Notes under the pieces: model-generated
The model's database searches: none
The model's input: the letters and a program-made list of their open reading frames with translations, nothing else
What the model was told of the DNA's origin: nothing
Assembly: GCF_000717655.1 (NCBI RefSeq)
Contig: NZ_JNZY01000002.1
Location: 372,001-436,000, forward strand
DNA from: Streptomyces katrae
Lineage (GTDB): Bacteria > Actinomycetota > Actinomycetes > Streptomycetales > Streptomycetaceae
Length of the DNA stretch: 64,000 bases
Reading direction: 5' to 3'
Position numbers and translations under genes: made by a program
Part shown: positions 9,081 through 20,326 of the stretch, piece after piece
Layout: every line of letters begins with the position of its first letter
Position numbering within the stretch: the stretch's first letter is position 1

Positions 9081-9689
9081 ATGGCCGGCGCGATGCGCAA
9101 GATGGCGGTCTACCTCGGCCTCGTGGAGGACGACCGGTACGACAACCCGGGGTACGACCCCGACGACGAGTTCGAGCCCGAGCCGGAACCGGAGCGGGAC
9201 CGCCGGCGCCAGCAGCCCGTGCACCAACCGCCCGTAACGGACGAACCGGTAAGAATCGCCCAGCCTCCGGCGCAACGGGAACCCATCCCATTGCCGCTGG
9301 AAAACGGACGTCCTGCGCGAATTGCCCCCGTGGCATCCATCACACCTGAACGCTCGAACCTGGAGAAGAACGCCCCCGTGATCATGCCCAAGGTCGTCTC
9401 CGAGCGGGAGCCGTACCGCATCACGACGCTGCACCCCCGGACCTACAACGAGGCCCGTACCATCGGGGAACACTTCCGTGAGGGCACTCCGGTGATCATG
9501 AACCTCACGGAGATGGACGACACGGACGCGAAGCGACTTGTCGACTTCGCCGCCGGCCTCGTCTTCGGCCTGCACGGCAGCATTGAACGCGTGACACAGA
9601 AGGTGTTCCTGCTGTCGCCTGCTAACGTCGATGTCACGGCGGAGGACAAGGCCCGCATCGCGGAGGGCGGGTTCTTCAACCAAAGCTAG
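9081..9689 (+). CDS. sepF: SepF, FtsZ membrane anchor
   Basis: SepF tethers FtsZ polymers to the membrane and bends them. This 202-residue protein has the N-terminal membrane-binding amphipathic helix [17 protein letters not shown], an acidic and Gln/Pro-rich linker to about residue 105, and a compact C-terminal SepF domain ([59 protein letters not shown]). The start follows GGAGGACTCAGAGA. Streptomyces genomes carry additional SepF-like proteins elsewhere; this is the dcw-linked copy. Confidence 0.96.
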   Translation: MAGAMRKMAVYLGLVEDDRYDNPGYDPDDEFEPEPEPERDRRRQQPVHQPPVTDEPVRIAQPPAQREPIPLPLENGRPARIAPVASITPERSNLEKNAPVIMPKVVSEREPYRITTLHPRTYNEARTIGEHFREGTPVIMNLTEMDDTDAKRLVDFAAGLVFGLHGSIERVTQKVFLLSPANVDVTAEDKARIAEGGFFNQS

Positions 9690-9749
9690 ACCGATCCGTC
9701 AGACACGGGGCCGGGGACAGAGCGAGAGCAGGGGAGAGGGAAGCGCGGG

Positions 9750-10046
9750 ATGGGCGTCGCACTGCAGGTGGTCTACATCGCGCTGATGTGCTTCCTTATC
9801 GTGCTGATCTTCCGACTGGTGATGGACTACGTCTTCCAGTTCGCACGTTCATGGACACCCGGCAAGGCGATGGTGGTCGTCCTTGAGGCCACCTACACTG
9901 TCACCGATCCACCGCTCAAGCTTCTCCGGCGATTCATTCCGCCGTTGCGTCTCGGGGGCGTGGCACTCGACCTGTCCTTCTTCGTTCTGATGATCATCGT
10001 TTACATCCTCATCAGTTTCGTGAGCACCGCTGCGAGAAGCGTGTGA
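9750..10046 (+). CDS. ylmG: YggT/YlmG-family membrane protein
   Basis: This small integral membrane protein of 98 residues has two hydrophobic segments (about residues 4-25 and 72-93) joined by a loop containing DPPLKLLRRFIPPLRLGGVA, the conserved YggT-repeat core. The family is linked to division-site or nucleoid distribution and to osmotic tolerance, but its mechanism is unsettled. It sits between sepF and divIVA, as in many Gram-positive bacteria. The ribosome site is GGGAGAGGGAAGCG. Confidence 0.93.
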   Translation: MGVALQVVYIALMCFLIVLIFRLVMDYVFQFARSWTPGKAMVVVLEATYTVTDPPLKLLRRFIPPLRLGGVALDLSFFVLMIIVYILISFVSTAARSV

Positions 10047-10128
10047 ACGATGAGCTTCCCCGCAGGCGCGGGGACAGTCCCGATACGGTCCTGCCGACTG
10101 CCGACGACTACGTAGAGGTGAAGAAGAC

Positions 10129-11331
10129 ATGCCGCTGACTCCCGAGGACGTGCGGAACAAGCAGTTCACGACCGTCCGCCTCCGAGAAGGCTATGACGAG
10201 GACGAGGTCGATGCCTTCCTCGACGAGGTCGAGTCCGAACTGACGCGCCTGCTGCGCGAGAACGAGGACCTGCGCGCCAAGCTGGCCGCCGCCACGCGTG
10301 CCGCCGCGCAGAACCAGCAGCAGCAGGGCATGCGCAAGCCGGAACCCCAGGACCAGCGCGGCCCCGGCGGCCCCGGTGCCCCCGTGCCCGCTGCCATATC
10401 CGGCCCGCCGGCGCAGCAGGGCCCGCCGCAGATGGGCCCGCCGCAGCTGCCGGGCGGCCAGCCGCAGCTTCCGGCCGGCCCCGGTGGACACGGACCGCAG
10501 GGTCCGGGCGGTCCGGGCCCGATGGGCGGCCCCATGCACACCATGGGCGGCCAGCAGCAGATGGGCCAGCAGTCCATGGGCGGCCAGAACCCGCTCGGCC
10601 AGCAGATGCAGCCCATGGGCCAGCAGATGCAGCCGATGGGCCAGCAGATGCAGCCCATGGGTCAGCAGATGCAGCAGCAGATGCAGCAGCCGCAGCTCCC
10701 GCAGCAGGGCCCCGGTGGCGACAGTGCCGCCCGCGTCCTGTCGCTGGCGCAGCAGACCGCCGACCAGGCGATCGCGGAGGCCCGCTCCGAGGCCAACAAG
10801 ATCGTCGGCGAGGCGCGCAGCCGTGCCGAGGGCCTGGAGCGGGACGCCCGCGCCAAGGCCGACGCGCTGGAGCGGGACGCGCAGGAGAAGCACCGCGTCG
10901 CGATGGGCTCCCTGGAGTCCGCCCGCGCCACGCTGGAGCGCAAGGTCGAGGACCTGCGGGGCTTCGAGCGCGAGTACCGTACGCGTCTGAAGTCCTACCT
11001 GGAGTCGCAGCTGCGTCAGCTCGAGACCCAGGCGGACGACTCCCTGGCCCCGCCGCGCAACCCGGCCGGTCCGGCGCTGCCGCCGTCGCCGACGCCGTCG
11101 ATGGCTCCGGCCGGAGCGATGGGGCACTCGATGGGCGCTCCGTCGCCCATGGGCGGTCCCTCGCCGATGGGCGGCCCGTCCCCGATGGGCGGCCCCTCGT
11201 ACGGTGGTCAGCAGCAGATGTCTCCCGCGATGACGCAGCCGATGGCTCCGGTGCGGCCGGCCGGTCCGCAGCCGATGCAGCAGGCGCCGTCGCCGATGCG
11301 GGGCTTCCTGATCGACGAGGACGACAACTAG
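10129..11331 (+). CDS. divIVA: DivIVA, polar growth determinant
   Basis: DivIVA is a coiled-coil scaffold that marks hyphal tips, directs apical wall synthesis and is essential in Streptomyces. The 400-residue protein has the N-terminal membrane-binding DivIVA domain (LTPEDVRNKQFTTVRLREGY, then a short coiled coil to about residue 60), a long Gln/Pro/Gly/Met-rich linker of heptad-like repeats (about 65-200), a second coiled coil (about 205-300, SLAQQTADQAIAEARSEA onward), and a Pro/Met/Gly tail. A small CCCCGC/GCGGGG hairpin lies at 10057-10072 before the gene. Length and architecture match Streptomyces DivIVA rather than short Bacillus DivIVA. Confidence 0.97.
   Translation: MPLTPEDVRNKQFTTVRLREGYDEDEVDAFLDEVESELTRLLRENEDLRAKLAAATRAAAQNQQQQGMRKPEPQDQRGPGGPGAPVPAAISGPPAQQGPPQMGPPQLPGGQPQLPAGPGGHGPQGPGGPGPMGGPMHTMGGQQQMGQQSMGGQNPLGQQMQPMGQQMQPMGQQMQPMGQQMQQQMQQPQLPQQGPGGDSAARVLSLAQQTADQAIAEARSEANKIVGEARSRAEGLERDARAKADALERDAQEKHRVAMGSLESARATLERKVEDLRGFEREYRTRLKSYLESQLRQLETQADDSLAPPRNPAGPALPPSPTPSMAPAGAMGHSMGAPSPMGGPSPMGGPSPMGGPSYGGQQQMSPAMTQPMAPVRPAGPQPMQQAPSPMRGFLIDEDDN
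10597..10680 (+). repeat. Four 21-bp tandem units inside divIVA
   Basis: Units begin at 10597, 10618, 10639 and 10660 and resemble GGCCAGCAGATGCAGCCCATG. They encode repeated GQQMQPM heptapeptides in the flexible linker, and the last unit has drifted. Being in frame, copy-number change would lengthen or shorten the linker without breaking the protein. Confidence 0.85.
11146..11199 (+). repeat. Three 18-bp tandem units in the divIVA tail
   Basis: Units at 11146, 11164 and 11182 encode PMGGPS three times in the disordered C-terminal tail of DivIVA. They differ only at synonymous positions. Confidence 0.85.
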
Positions 11332-11363
11332 GCGCCGCTCGCCAGTCGGCGGCAGTCGCTTCA

Positions 11364-11407
11364 CGGGCCGGGCCCGGTACCCCCACGGGGGCACCGGGCC
11401 CGGCCCG
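11364..11407 (+). terminator. Terminator after divIVA
   Basis: A long, near-perfect GC-rich inverted repeat (arms starting CGGGCCGGGCCCGGT and ending ACCGGGCCCGGCCCG) around a CACG-type loop is followed by TTTG. It lies 33 bases after the divIVA stop and fits an intrinsic terminator for the dcw operon. Confidence 0.85.
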
Positions 11408-11455
11408 TTTGTGTCCCCGCCTGCCGGGCGCTGCCGCGGCGGGGAGGGAACGGCT

Positions 11456-11488
11456 GTGGCCCGGCACCCCGTGGGGGCGCCGGGCCAC
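11456..11488 (-). terminator. Terminator after ileS
   Basis: Arms GTGGCCCGGCACCCC (11456-11470) and GGGGCGCCGGGCCAC (11474-11488) pair with one mismatch around a 3-base loop. It lies just downstream of the ileS stop on the minus strand, back to back with the divIVA terminator. Confidence 0.75.
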
Positions 11489-11502
11489 AGGGCCGGGGAG
11501 GG

Positions 11503-14682
<3,180 letters not shown>

Positions 14683-14987
14683 GAGGCTGAACTCTTCCTC
14701 CGGCGGGATGTCACTTCCGTCCGGAGGGACGAGAGCCACTCCTGAGAATCCAGGACGCCTGCTCCCGCGGTACCACCCTCCTTGACCGCCGGACGGATCC
14801 GGCGGCCCCCTCATTGGGGCGCGAAGCCGGTTCTACTCGCCGTCGCCGGATCCGCGGGGACCCGTACGGCTTTCTTCCGGCGGCTCAGGGGTGATCCTTC
14901 GCATCGCGCTCGCCCCCGGGCTCTCACCGTCCCCGGGTCGCTCATGGCTGCGTCCGAAGCTACTCGTCCCCGTCCATGCCTTTCGCT
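14683..14987 (-). ncRNA. T-box riboswitch leader of ileS (translational type)
   Basis: On the minus strand the leader contains the T-box consensus AGGGTGGTACCGCG (14766-14779). Downstream, CCTCCGG (14721-14727, minus sense) can pair with the ileS ribosome site CCGGAGG (14697-14703), forming a sequestrator. This arrangement matches the actinobacterial class II T-boxes that control translation of ileS. A candidate Ile specifier ATC lies at 14893-14895 (minus sense GGATCACC). Uncharged tRNA-Ile should stabilise the anti-sequestrator and open translation. The exact 5' end is inferred from the promoter at 14994. Confidence 0.9.
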
Positions 14988-14993
14988 GGGCCC

Positions 14994-14999
14994 AGTGTA
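14994..14999 (-). promoter_or_regulatory. Candidate -10 element of the ileS leader
   Basis: Minus-strand hexamer TACACT is a good fit to the actinobacterial TAnnnT -10 element and would start transcription near 14987, giving a leader of about 305 bases containing the whole T-box. No convincing -35 was found. Confidence 0.45.
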
Positions 15000-15296
15000 C
15001 GGGGCGGGGGCGCGCTCGGCAGACCGCTTTACGGGGGGTCGGGGCGGAGGTTCCGGCGGGCCCGGGGACAGGGCGCGGGGCGGCGGCCGGGTGGGACGCG
15101 GCATGACCCGAACGGGCCGACGGGCCGGTCCGGGCTCCGGTGTGACGGGTGGGGCGGATTACCGGGCTCCCTGATGGGCACAACGGATGCAGGTTGGCAT
15201 CGACGGACGCGTGCCCCGTTGCCGCGAGGCCGGAGTCGATTTATCGTTCCGGCACGATTCGCGCGCAAGATCACAGTATGTGAAGGGGCCGCGGCC
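15000..15296. other. Intergenic region between the ileS leader and the dksA-like gene
   Basis: This divergent spacer of about 300 bases holds the ileS promoter on its left and should hold the promoter of the plus-strand DksA-like gene on its right. Open frames here (for example upstream extension of the DksA-like frame to 14976) lack a plausible start and have poor protein character. I see no RNA gene or repeat. A GAAGGGG ribosome site lies at about 15282-15288. Confidence 0.5.
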
Positions 15297-16283
15297 ATGG
15301 TGGCGAAGAAGACCGCCGACAGAACTGCCGAGAAGGCTGTCGGGAAGGCCGCCGGGAAGGCGACGGCGGCCGGGAATGCGGCTTCGGCCCGGAAGGCGAC
15401 CGCCGTCGGGAAGAAGGCCGCGAAGCCTGCGGCCGGGACGGCGGTGAATTCGGTGAAGTCGGCGAAACCGGTGAAGTCGGCGACCAAGGCGACCGAAGCG
15501 ACCACCGCGGCGGCCGAGGCGGCCGTGAAGGCGCCCGCCGAGAAGACGGCGGCCGAGAAGACGGCGGCCGAGAAGGCGGCGGCCGAGAAGGCGGCGGCCA
15601 AGAAGGCGGCGGCCAAGAAGGCTGCCGGCGGAAAGACCGGCACGACCTCGGCCGTGAACACGACGGCCGTCGACAAGGTGGCCGCGAAGAAGGCGACCGG
15701 CGTCGGGAAGACGACCGCGAGGAAGGCCACGGCCAAGGCGGCCGGGGCCGAGGGGGCGGCGCATGCCGCGCAACAGACGGGAGCCCGGAAAGTGGTTGCC
15801 AAGAAGAGCACCGGCACGGCCAGGAAGACGGCCGCGGCCGCCACCAGCGGCCTGCCGAAGGCCAGGGTCACGGCGGGCCTGGCGCCGGGCGAGCTGGCCG
15901 TACGGCCCGGCGAGGACCCCTGGACCCCGGCGGAGGTGGCCGAGGCCCGCAGCGGGCTGCAGAGCGAGGTCCTGCGGCTGCGGGACGAGCTGCAGGCCTC
16001 CGACGAGGCCATCTCGGGCCTGATGCGGGACTCCGGCGACGGCGCGGGCGACGACCAGGCCGACACCGGCACCAAGAACATCACCCGGGAGTCCGAGCTG
16101 GCCCTGGCCGCGAACGCGCGCGAGATGCTCGAACAGACCGAGCGGGCGCTGGAGCGGCTGGACGCGGGCACGTACGGGCTCTGCGAGAACTGCGGCCAGC
16201 CCATCGGGAAGGCCAGGATGCAGGCGTTCCCACGGGCGACGCTCTGCGTGGACTGCAAGCAGAAGCAGGAGCGACGGCACTGA
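15297..16283 (+). CDS. DksA/TraR-type zinc-finger protein with histone-H1-like tail
   Basis: The 328-residue protein has two unlike parts. Residues 1 to about 195 are Lys/Ala/Thr-rich with (A/T)AEKAA-type repeats, resembling histone H1 or HU tails and likely binding DNA or RNA. Residues about 205-328 form a DksA/TraR C4-type domain: a coiled helical hairpin, [19 protein letters not shown], then the finger [16 protein letters not shown] and CVDCKQ. Such proteins act through RNA polymerase or ribosomal RNA promoters. The start at 15297 is the only Met codon with a nearby ribosome site. Upstream in-frame extension is noncoding. Its function in Streptomyces is not assigned here. Confidence 0.88.
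   Translation: MVAKKTADRTAEKAVGKAAGKATAAGNAASARKATAVGKKAAKPAAGTAVNSVKSAKPVKSATKATEATTAAAEAAVKAPAEKTAAEKTAAEKAAAEKAAAKKAAAKKAAGGKTGTTSAVNTTAVDKVAAKKATGVGKTTARKATAKAAGAEGAAHAAQQTGARKVVAKKSTGTARKTAAAATSGLPKARVTAGLAPGELAVRPGEDPWTPAEVAEARSGLQSEVLRLRDELQASDEAISGLMRDSGDGAGDDQADTGTKNITRESELALAANAREMLEQTERALERLDAGTYGLCENCGQPIGKARMQAFPRATLCVDCKQKQERRH
15537..15626 (+). repeat. Six 15-bp tandem units encoding the basic tail
   Basis: Units of GCCGAGAAGRCGGCG type begin at 15537 and repeat every 15 bases to 15626, encoding [10 protein letters not shown] and then AKKAA pentapeptides. The drift from Glu to Lys in the last units raises the positive charge. Copy number could vary in frame. Confidence 0.85.
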
Positions 16284-16417
16284 GGGGGCGCTGAGACGGC
16301 ACGGGCCGGGCTGCCGCCACAGGCGGACCCTGACGTACTCTCGTGTCTCGTCAGGGTCCAGGGACCTGGCAGGGCTGTGTCGTCGGCAACCTGGTTCGAG
16401 CTAGTCGAGGGACTCAC

Positions 16418-16978
16418 GTGGCAGAGGCGGAGAGCATCATCGGTACGCCGGAGGTCGGGGACGGCGCCCAGCCGGAGTCCGTCGAGCCCAAGGGGCGTCG
16501 GCGGATCATCGCGCTGCTCGTCGTCGCGCTGCTCGCCTACCTGCTCGACTTCGGCAGCAAGATGCTGGTCGTCGCGAAGCTGGAGCACCAGCCGCCGATC
16601 CGGATCATCGGCGACCTGCTGAAGTTCGAGGCGATCCGGAACCCGGGCGCGGCCTTCGGCTTCGGCGAGGCCTTCACCATCATCTTCACCTGCATCGCGG
16701 CCACCGTGATCATCGTGATCGTGCGGCTGGCCCGCAAGCTCTACAGCCTGCCGTGGGCGATCGCGCTGGGCCTGCTGCTGGGCGGTGCGCTGGGCAATCT
16801 CACCGACCGCATCTTCCGCTCGCCGGGGGTGTTCCGGGGGGCCGTCGTCGACTTCATCGCGCCCGCGCACTTCGCGGTCTTCAACCTCGCGGACTCGGCG
16901 ATCGTGTGCGGCGGCATCCTGATCGTGCTGCTCTCGTTCAAGGGTCTGGACCCGGACGGCACGGTCCACAAGGACTGA
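16418..16978 (+). CDS. lspA: LspA, lipoprotein signal peptidase
   Basis: This aspartyl membrane protease removes signal peptides from diacylglycerol-modified prolipoproteins. The 186-residue product has a polar N-terminus of about 35 residues and four membrane helices. Catalytic-region motifs are [22 protein letters not shown] and VVDFIAP...[11 protein letters not shown], containing the two active Asp residues. The GTG at 16418 is preceded by GAGG at a good distance; an in-frame ATG 75 bases upstream would add an atypical N-terminus. It works downstream of Lgt (58370-59359 here). Confidence 0.95.
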   Translation: MAEAESIIGTPEVGDGAQPESVEPKGRRRIIALLVVALLAYLLDFGSKMLVVAKLEHQPPIRIIGDLLKFEAIRNPGAAFGFGEAFTIIFTCIAATVIIVIVRLARKLYSLPWAIALGLLLGGALGNLTDRIFRSPGVFRGAVVDFIAPAHFAVFNLADSAIVCGGILIVLLSFKGLDPDGTVHKD

Positions 16979-17052
16979 TCGCGCACCGGCCGCGCACTGG
17001 TTGCGCGGTGATCGCGGGAAAGCTGCGCTGCCGAGTCCTGCATACTCGACAG

Positions 17053-17994
17053 GTGAGTACGATTCCCGAGATCCGCACCCTGCCCGTTCCCGATGGCCTC
17101 GAGGGCGAGCGCGTCGACGCCGCCATCGCCCGTATGTTCGGTTTTTCCCGGACGAAGGCGGCCGAGCTCGCCGCAGCGGGGAAGGTGTCGGTCGACGGCA
17201 GCGTCGTCGGGAAGTCCGAGCGCGTGCACGGCGGCGCCTGGCTCGAAGTCGAGATGCCCGCGCCGCCGCGGCCCGTCGAGCTCGTCGCCGAGCCCGTCCC
17301 GGGCATGGAGATCGTCCATGACGACGACGACATCGTCGTCATCATGAAGCCGGTGGGCGTCGCCGCCCACCCGAGCCCCGGCTGGACCGGCACCACCGTC
17401 ATCGGCGGCCTCGCCGCCGCCGGCTACCGGATCTCCACCTCCGGCGCCTCCGAGCGCCAGGGCGTCGTGCACCGCCTCGACGTCGGCACGTCCGGCCTGA
17501 TGGCCGTCGCCAAGTCCGAGCGCGCGTACACCTCGCTGAAGAACCAGTTCCGCGAGCGGGTCGTGGACAAGCGCTACCACGCGCTCGTACAGGGCCATCC
17601 GGACCCGATGAGCGGCACCATCGACGCCCCGATCGGCCGGCACCCCAGCGCGGACTACAAGTGGGCCGTGACGCAGGAGGGCAAGCCCTCCGTCACCCAC
17701 TACGACCTGATCGAGGCCTTCCGGGCCGCCTCGCTCCTCGACATCAAGCTCGAGACCGGGCGTACGCACCAGATCCGCGTGCACATGTCCGCGCACCGGC
17801 ACCCGTGCGTCGGCGACCTCACGTACGGCGCCGACCCGACCGTCGCGAAGCGGCTGGGCCTGACCCGGCAGTGGCTGCACGCGGTGCGGCTCGGCTTCGA
17901 GCACCCGTCGGACGGCCAGTGGGTCGAGTTCGAGAGCACCTACCCGGCGGACCTCCAGCACGCGCTGGACGTGATCCGGGCCGAGAGCGAGTGA
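17053..17994 (+). CDS. rluD: RluD-family 23S rRNA pseudouridine synthase
   Basis: This enzyme isomerises uridines in large-subunit rRNA (RluD class: helix 69). The 313-residue protein has an N-terminal S4 RNA-binding domain ([25 protein letters not shown]) and a catalytic domain with the family motif [17 protein letters not shown], where the Asp is the nucleophile. KRYHALVQG and [22 protein letters not shown] follow. The GTG at 17053 has no clear ribosome site, but CATACT lies six bases upstream, so it may be leaderless. The stop overlaps the acetyltransferase start. Confidence 0.93.
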   Translation: MSTIPEIRTLPVPDGLEGERVDAAIARMFGFSRTKAAELAAAGKVSVDGSVVGKSERVHGGAWLEVEMPAPPRPVELVAEPVPGMEIVHDDDDIVVIMKPVGVAAHPSPGWTGTTVIGGLAAAGYRISTSGASERQGVVHRLDVGTSGLMAVAKSERAYTSLKNQFRERVVDKRYHALVQGHPDPMSGTIDAPIGRHPSADYKWAVTQEGKPSVTHYDLIEAFRAASLLDIKLETGRTHQIRVHMSAHRHPCVGDLTYGADPTVAKRLGLTRQWLHAVRLGFEHPSDGQWVEFESTYPADLQHALDVIRAESE

Positions 17995-18467
17995 CGGCAG
18001 GCGCGGCCTTCGCGGTCCGGGTCGCGGTGGGGGAGGCCGACTTGGCGGCCTGCCATGCGGTCCGGGCCGAGGTGTTCGTGGTCGAGCAGTCGGTGCCGGA
18101 GTCGATCGAGTACGACGCGTACGACGCGGTCGCGGTGCACGTGCTGGCCGTGGGGACGGACGGGGAGCCGCTCGGCACCGGGCGACTGCTGTACGGGCCT
18201 GCGGCGTCGGCCAAGACGGGCGGCGACCTGACGGTCGGCTCGCTCGGGCGGCTGGCCGTGCGCAAGGCCGCGCGCGGCCTGGGTGTGGGGGCGGCGCTGG
18301 TGCGGGCCATCGAGGCGGAGGCGGTCCGTCTGGGCCTGACGGCCGTGGACCTGGGCGCGCAGACGCATGCGGTCGGCTTCTACGCCGGGCTGGGGTACGT
18401 GGCCCACGGGCCGGAGTTCGAGGACGCGGGCATCCCGCACCGGGCGATGCGGCGCAGCCTGCCGTAG
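17991..18467 (+). CDS. GNAT-family N-acetyltransferase
   Basis: This 158-residue GNAT protein has substrate unknown. The fold is visible as an N-terminal helix ([20 protein letters not shown], typical of the ElaA/YjcF branch), GTGRLLYG, the acetyl-CoA motif [21 protein letters not shown], and [20 protein letters not shown]. It starts at a GTG overlapping the rluD stop (GTGA), so it is translationally coupled. Its TAG stop is the end of the first unit of a CCGTAG hexamer tandem repeat, so repeat-number change would not alter the protein. Confidence 0.88.
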   Translation: MTAGAAFAVRVAVGEADLAACHAVRAEVFVVEQSVPESIEYDAYDAVAVHVLAVGTDGEPLGTGRLLYGPAASAKTGGDLTVGSLGRLAVRKAARGLGVGAALVRAIEAEAVRLGLTAVDLGAQTHAVGFYAGLGYVAHGPEFEDAGIPHRAMRRSLP

Positions 18468-18503
18468 CCGTAGCCGTAGCCGTAGCCGTAGCCGTAGCCG
18501 TAG
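18462..18503 (+). repeat. (CCGTAG)7 tandem hexamer
   Basis: Seven perfect CCGTAG units run from 18462 to 18503. The first includes the TAG stop of the acetyltransferase gene. Perfect, short-unit arrays of this kind are unusual in a genome with this GC content and are prone to slippage. Confidence 0.97.
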
Positions 18504-18504
18504 C

Positions 18505-18552
18505 GGTGGCCGGTGGCCGGTGGCCGGTGGCCGTGGCCGGTGGCCGGTGGCC
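18505..18552 (+). repeat. GGTGGCC heptamer array
   Basis: Six GGTGGCC heptamers and one 6-base unit (GTGGCC, fifth in order) run from 18505 to 18552 directly after the hexamer array. The G-tract spacing could allow unusual DNA structure. Together with the hexamers this is about 90 bases of simple sequence between converging genes. Confidence 0.95.
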
Positions 18553-18606
18553 CCGCGGGGCTGTCCCCGCCCCGCCCTTTCCCCGTTCCCGGGCCCTGCC
18601 CTGACC

Positions 18607-18637
18607 GACCCCGCGCCCGGAACGCCGGCAGGACCGG
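18607..18637. repeat. Partial copy of a dispersed intergenic GC element
   Basis: This 31-base stretch (GACCCCGCGCCCGGAACGCC and following) matches 24773-24803 at roughly 27 of 31 positions. Both copies lie between convergent genes. It resembles the palindromic intergenic repeat common in Streptomyces chromosomes and may help end transcription. Confidence 0.55.
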
Positions 18638-18647
18638 AACCGGCCCG

Positions 18648-20240
18648 TCACGTGCTGCGGAGGCTGCGGACGTCCAGGTGGCGCAGGACCCGGTCCACGA
18701 TCTCCGGATCCGCGCCGGGCTCGCTGCGCGCCGCAAGCACCTCGTGCCGCGCCGCCGACATCATCTCCCGCTGGATCCGCTGGACGTCCCGGATCCGCTC
18801 CACCCGCTTCGCGTACGCCTCCCGCCGCTCCTCGTCGACCATGTCGGGGCTGATTCTGGCCCCCACGTCGTACGCCCGCCGGTACAGCACCTCCACCAGG
18901 TCCTCCGGGAGGTCCTCCACCTCCTCGATCTCCTTCAGCCGCCGCTTCGCGGCCTTCGCCGCGCGGATCGCCAGCTGCCGCTCCGTCTCCCGCTCGGCGT
19001 CCTCGTCGGCCTCCACCCCCAGCACCCCCACCAGCCACGGCAGCGTCAGCCCCTGGCACACCAGCGTCACCATGATCACGGCGAAGGCGATGAAGATGAT
19101 CTGGTCCCGCCCCGGAAACGGCGCCCCGCCGTCGACCCTCAGCGGAATGGCCAGCGCCAGCGCCACGGACGCCACCCCGCGCATCCCGGCCCACCACATC
19201 ACCACGCTCTCCCGCCAGCTCAGCGGGATCTCCTCGGCGTAGTCGCGCCGCGTGTGCAGCCGCTTGGCCAGCCACCCGGCCGGCAGCAGCCACAGCAGCC
19301 GTACGCCCACCACCACCGCGATCACGGCGGCCGCCCACCCCGCCATCTCCCCCTCACGGCCGGCCGCGACGCCGAACACGTTGTGCAGCTCCAGCCCGAT
19401 CAGCCCGAAGGCCACGCCCGTGACCAGCGTGTCCACGACCTCCCAGAAGGTGTGCCCGGCGAGGCGCCCCAGCACGTCGTCCGCATCGGTCGCGTACTCG
19501 GCGAGGAACAGGGCCGTCGTCAGCACGGCCAGCACCCCCGACCCCTTGAACTCCTCGGCCAGTACGTACGACACGAACGGCACCAGCAGCGTCAGCCCGA
19601 TCTGGAGCGTGGCATCGCCGAGCCGCCCCATGAGCGCGTTGGCGGCCCAGCCCAGACCGAGCCCGACGGCGACGGCGACCACGGCGGAGAGCACGAACTC
19701 CCCCAGCGCATCCGGCCAGGAGAAGCTGCCGCTGACCGCGGCGGCGATGGCGACGTGGTACAGCACGATCGCGGTGACGTCGTTGAACAGGCCCTCGCCC
19801 TCCAGGATGGACACCAGGCGGCGCGGCAGCCCGAGCGATCCGGCGACGGCGGTCGCGGCGACGGGGTCGGGCGGGGCCACGAGCGCGCCGAGCGCGACGG
19901 CGGCGGCGAGCGGCAGCCCGGGGACGACGGCGTACGCGACGGCGCCGACGGCGGCGGTCGTGACGAACACGAGCGCCACGGCGAGCAGGAGGATCGGCCG
20001 GACGTTGGCGGCGAACTGCCGCCACGAGGTGCGCTGCACCGAGGCGTAGAGCAGCGGTGGCAGCACGAGCGGCAGGATGAACTCGGGCGGGACGTCGACA
20101 TTCGGCACGACCGGCACCAGCGCGAGCACGACCCCGCCGATGGTCATCAGGACGGGGGCGGGCAGCCCGAGCCGGTCCCCGAGCGGCACGGTGACCACGG
20201 CCCCGAGCAACAGTACGAAGAGCAGAGCAAGCTGATCCAC
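18648..20240 (-). CDS. CPA1-family Na+/H+ antiporter (NhaP-like)
   Basis: This is a membrane cation/proton exchanger of 530 residues. About 12 membrane segments occupy residues 1 to about 410, with the ion-path motifs VAPPDPVAATAVAGSLGLP, EGEGLFNDVTAIVLY and MWWAGMRGVASVALALAIPL. A cytoplasmic C-terminus of about 120 residues is helical and charged (RRLKEIEEVEDLPEDLVEVLYRRA onward) and may regulate transport. The start GTG at 20240 (MDQLALLFVLLL) begins right at the first helix; the longer upstream frame is noncoding. The ion could be Na+ or K+. Confidence 0.88.
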   Translation of the reverse strand: MDQLALLFVLLLGAVVTVPLGDRLGLPAPVLMTIGGVVLALVPVVPNVDVPPEFILPLVLPPLLYASVQRTSWRQFAANVRPILLLAVALVFVTTAAVGAVAYAVVPGLPLAAAVALGALVAPPDPVAATAVAGSLGLPRRLVSILEGEGLFNDVTAIVLYHVAIAAAVSGSFSWPDALGEFVLSAVVAVAVGLGLGWAANALMGRLGDATLQIGLTLLVPFVSYVLAEEFKGSGVLAVLTTALFLAEYATDADDVLGRLAGHTFWEVVDTLVTGVAFGLIGLELHNVFGVAAGREGEMAGWAAAVIAVVVGVRLLWLLPAGWLAKRLHTRRDYAEEIPLSWRESVVMWWAGMRGVASVALALAIPLRVDGGAPFPGRDQIIFIAFAVIMVTLVCQGLTLPWLVGVLGVEADEDAERETERQLAIRAAKAAKRRLKEIEEVEDLPEDLVEVLYRRAYDVGARISPDMVDEERREAYAKRVERIRDVQRIQREMMSAARHEVLAARSEPGADPEIVDRVLRHLDVRSLRST

Positions 20241-20326
20241 TCCCCCACCCTGCCGTACCGCCGCCCGCGGCAACCCACGCCCCGTCGAAGCCTCGCCCGC
20301 CTGGCGGGTCCCCGCCCCGGCCGGGG

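Noticed and set aside
14976..15296. Upstream extension of the DksA-like protein
   Set aside because: Low-complexity Gly/Arg residues without a ribosome site at its start; the ATG at 15297 fits the family.
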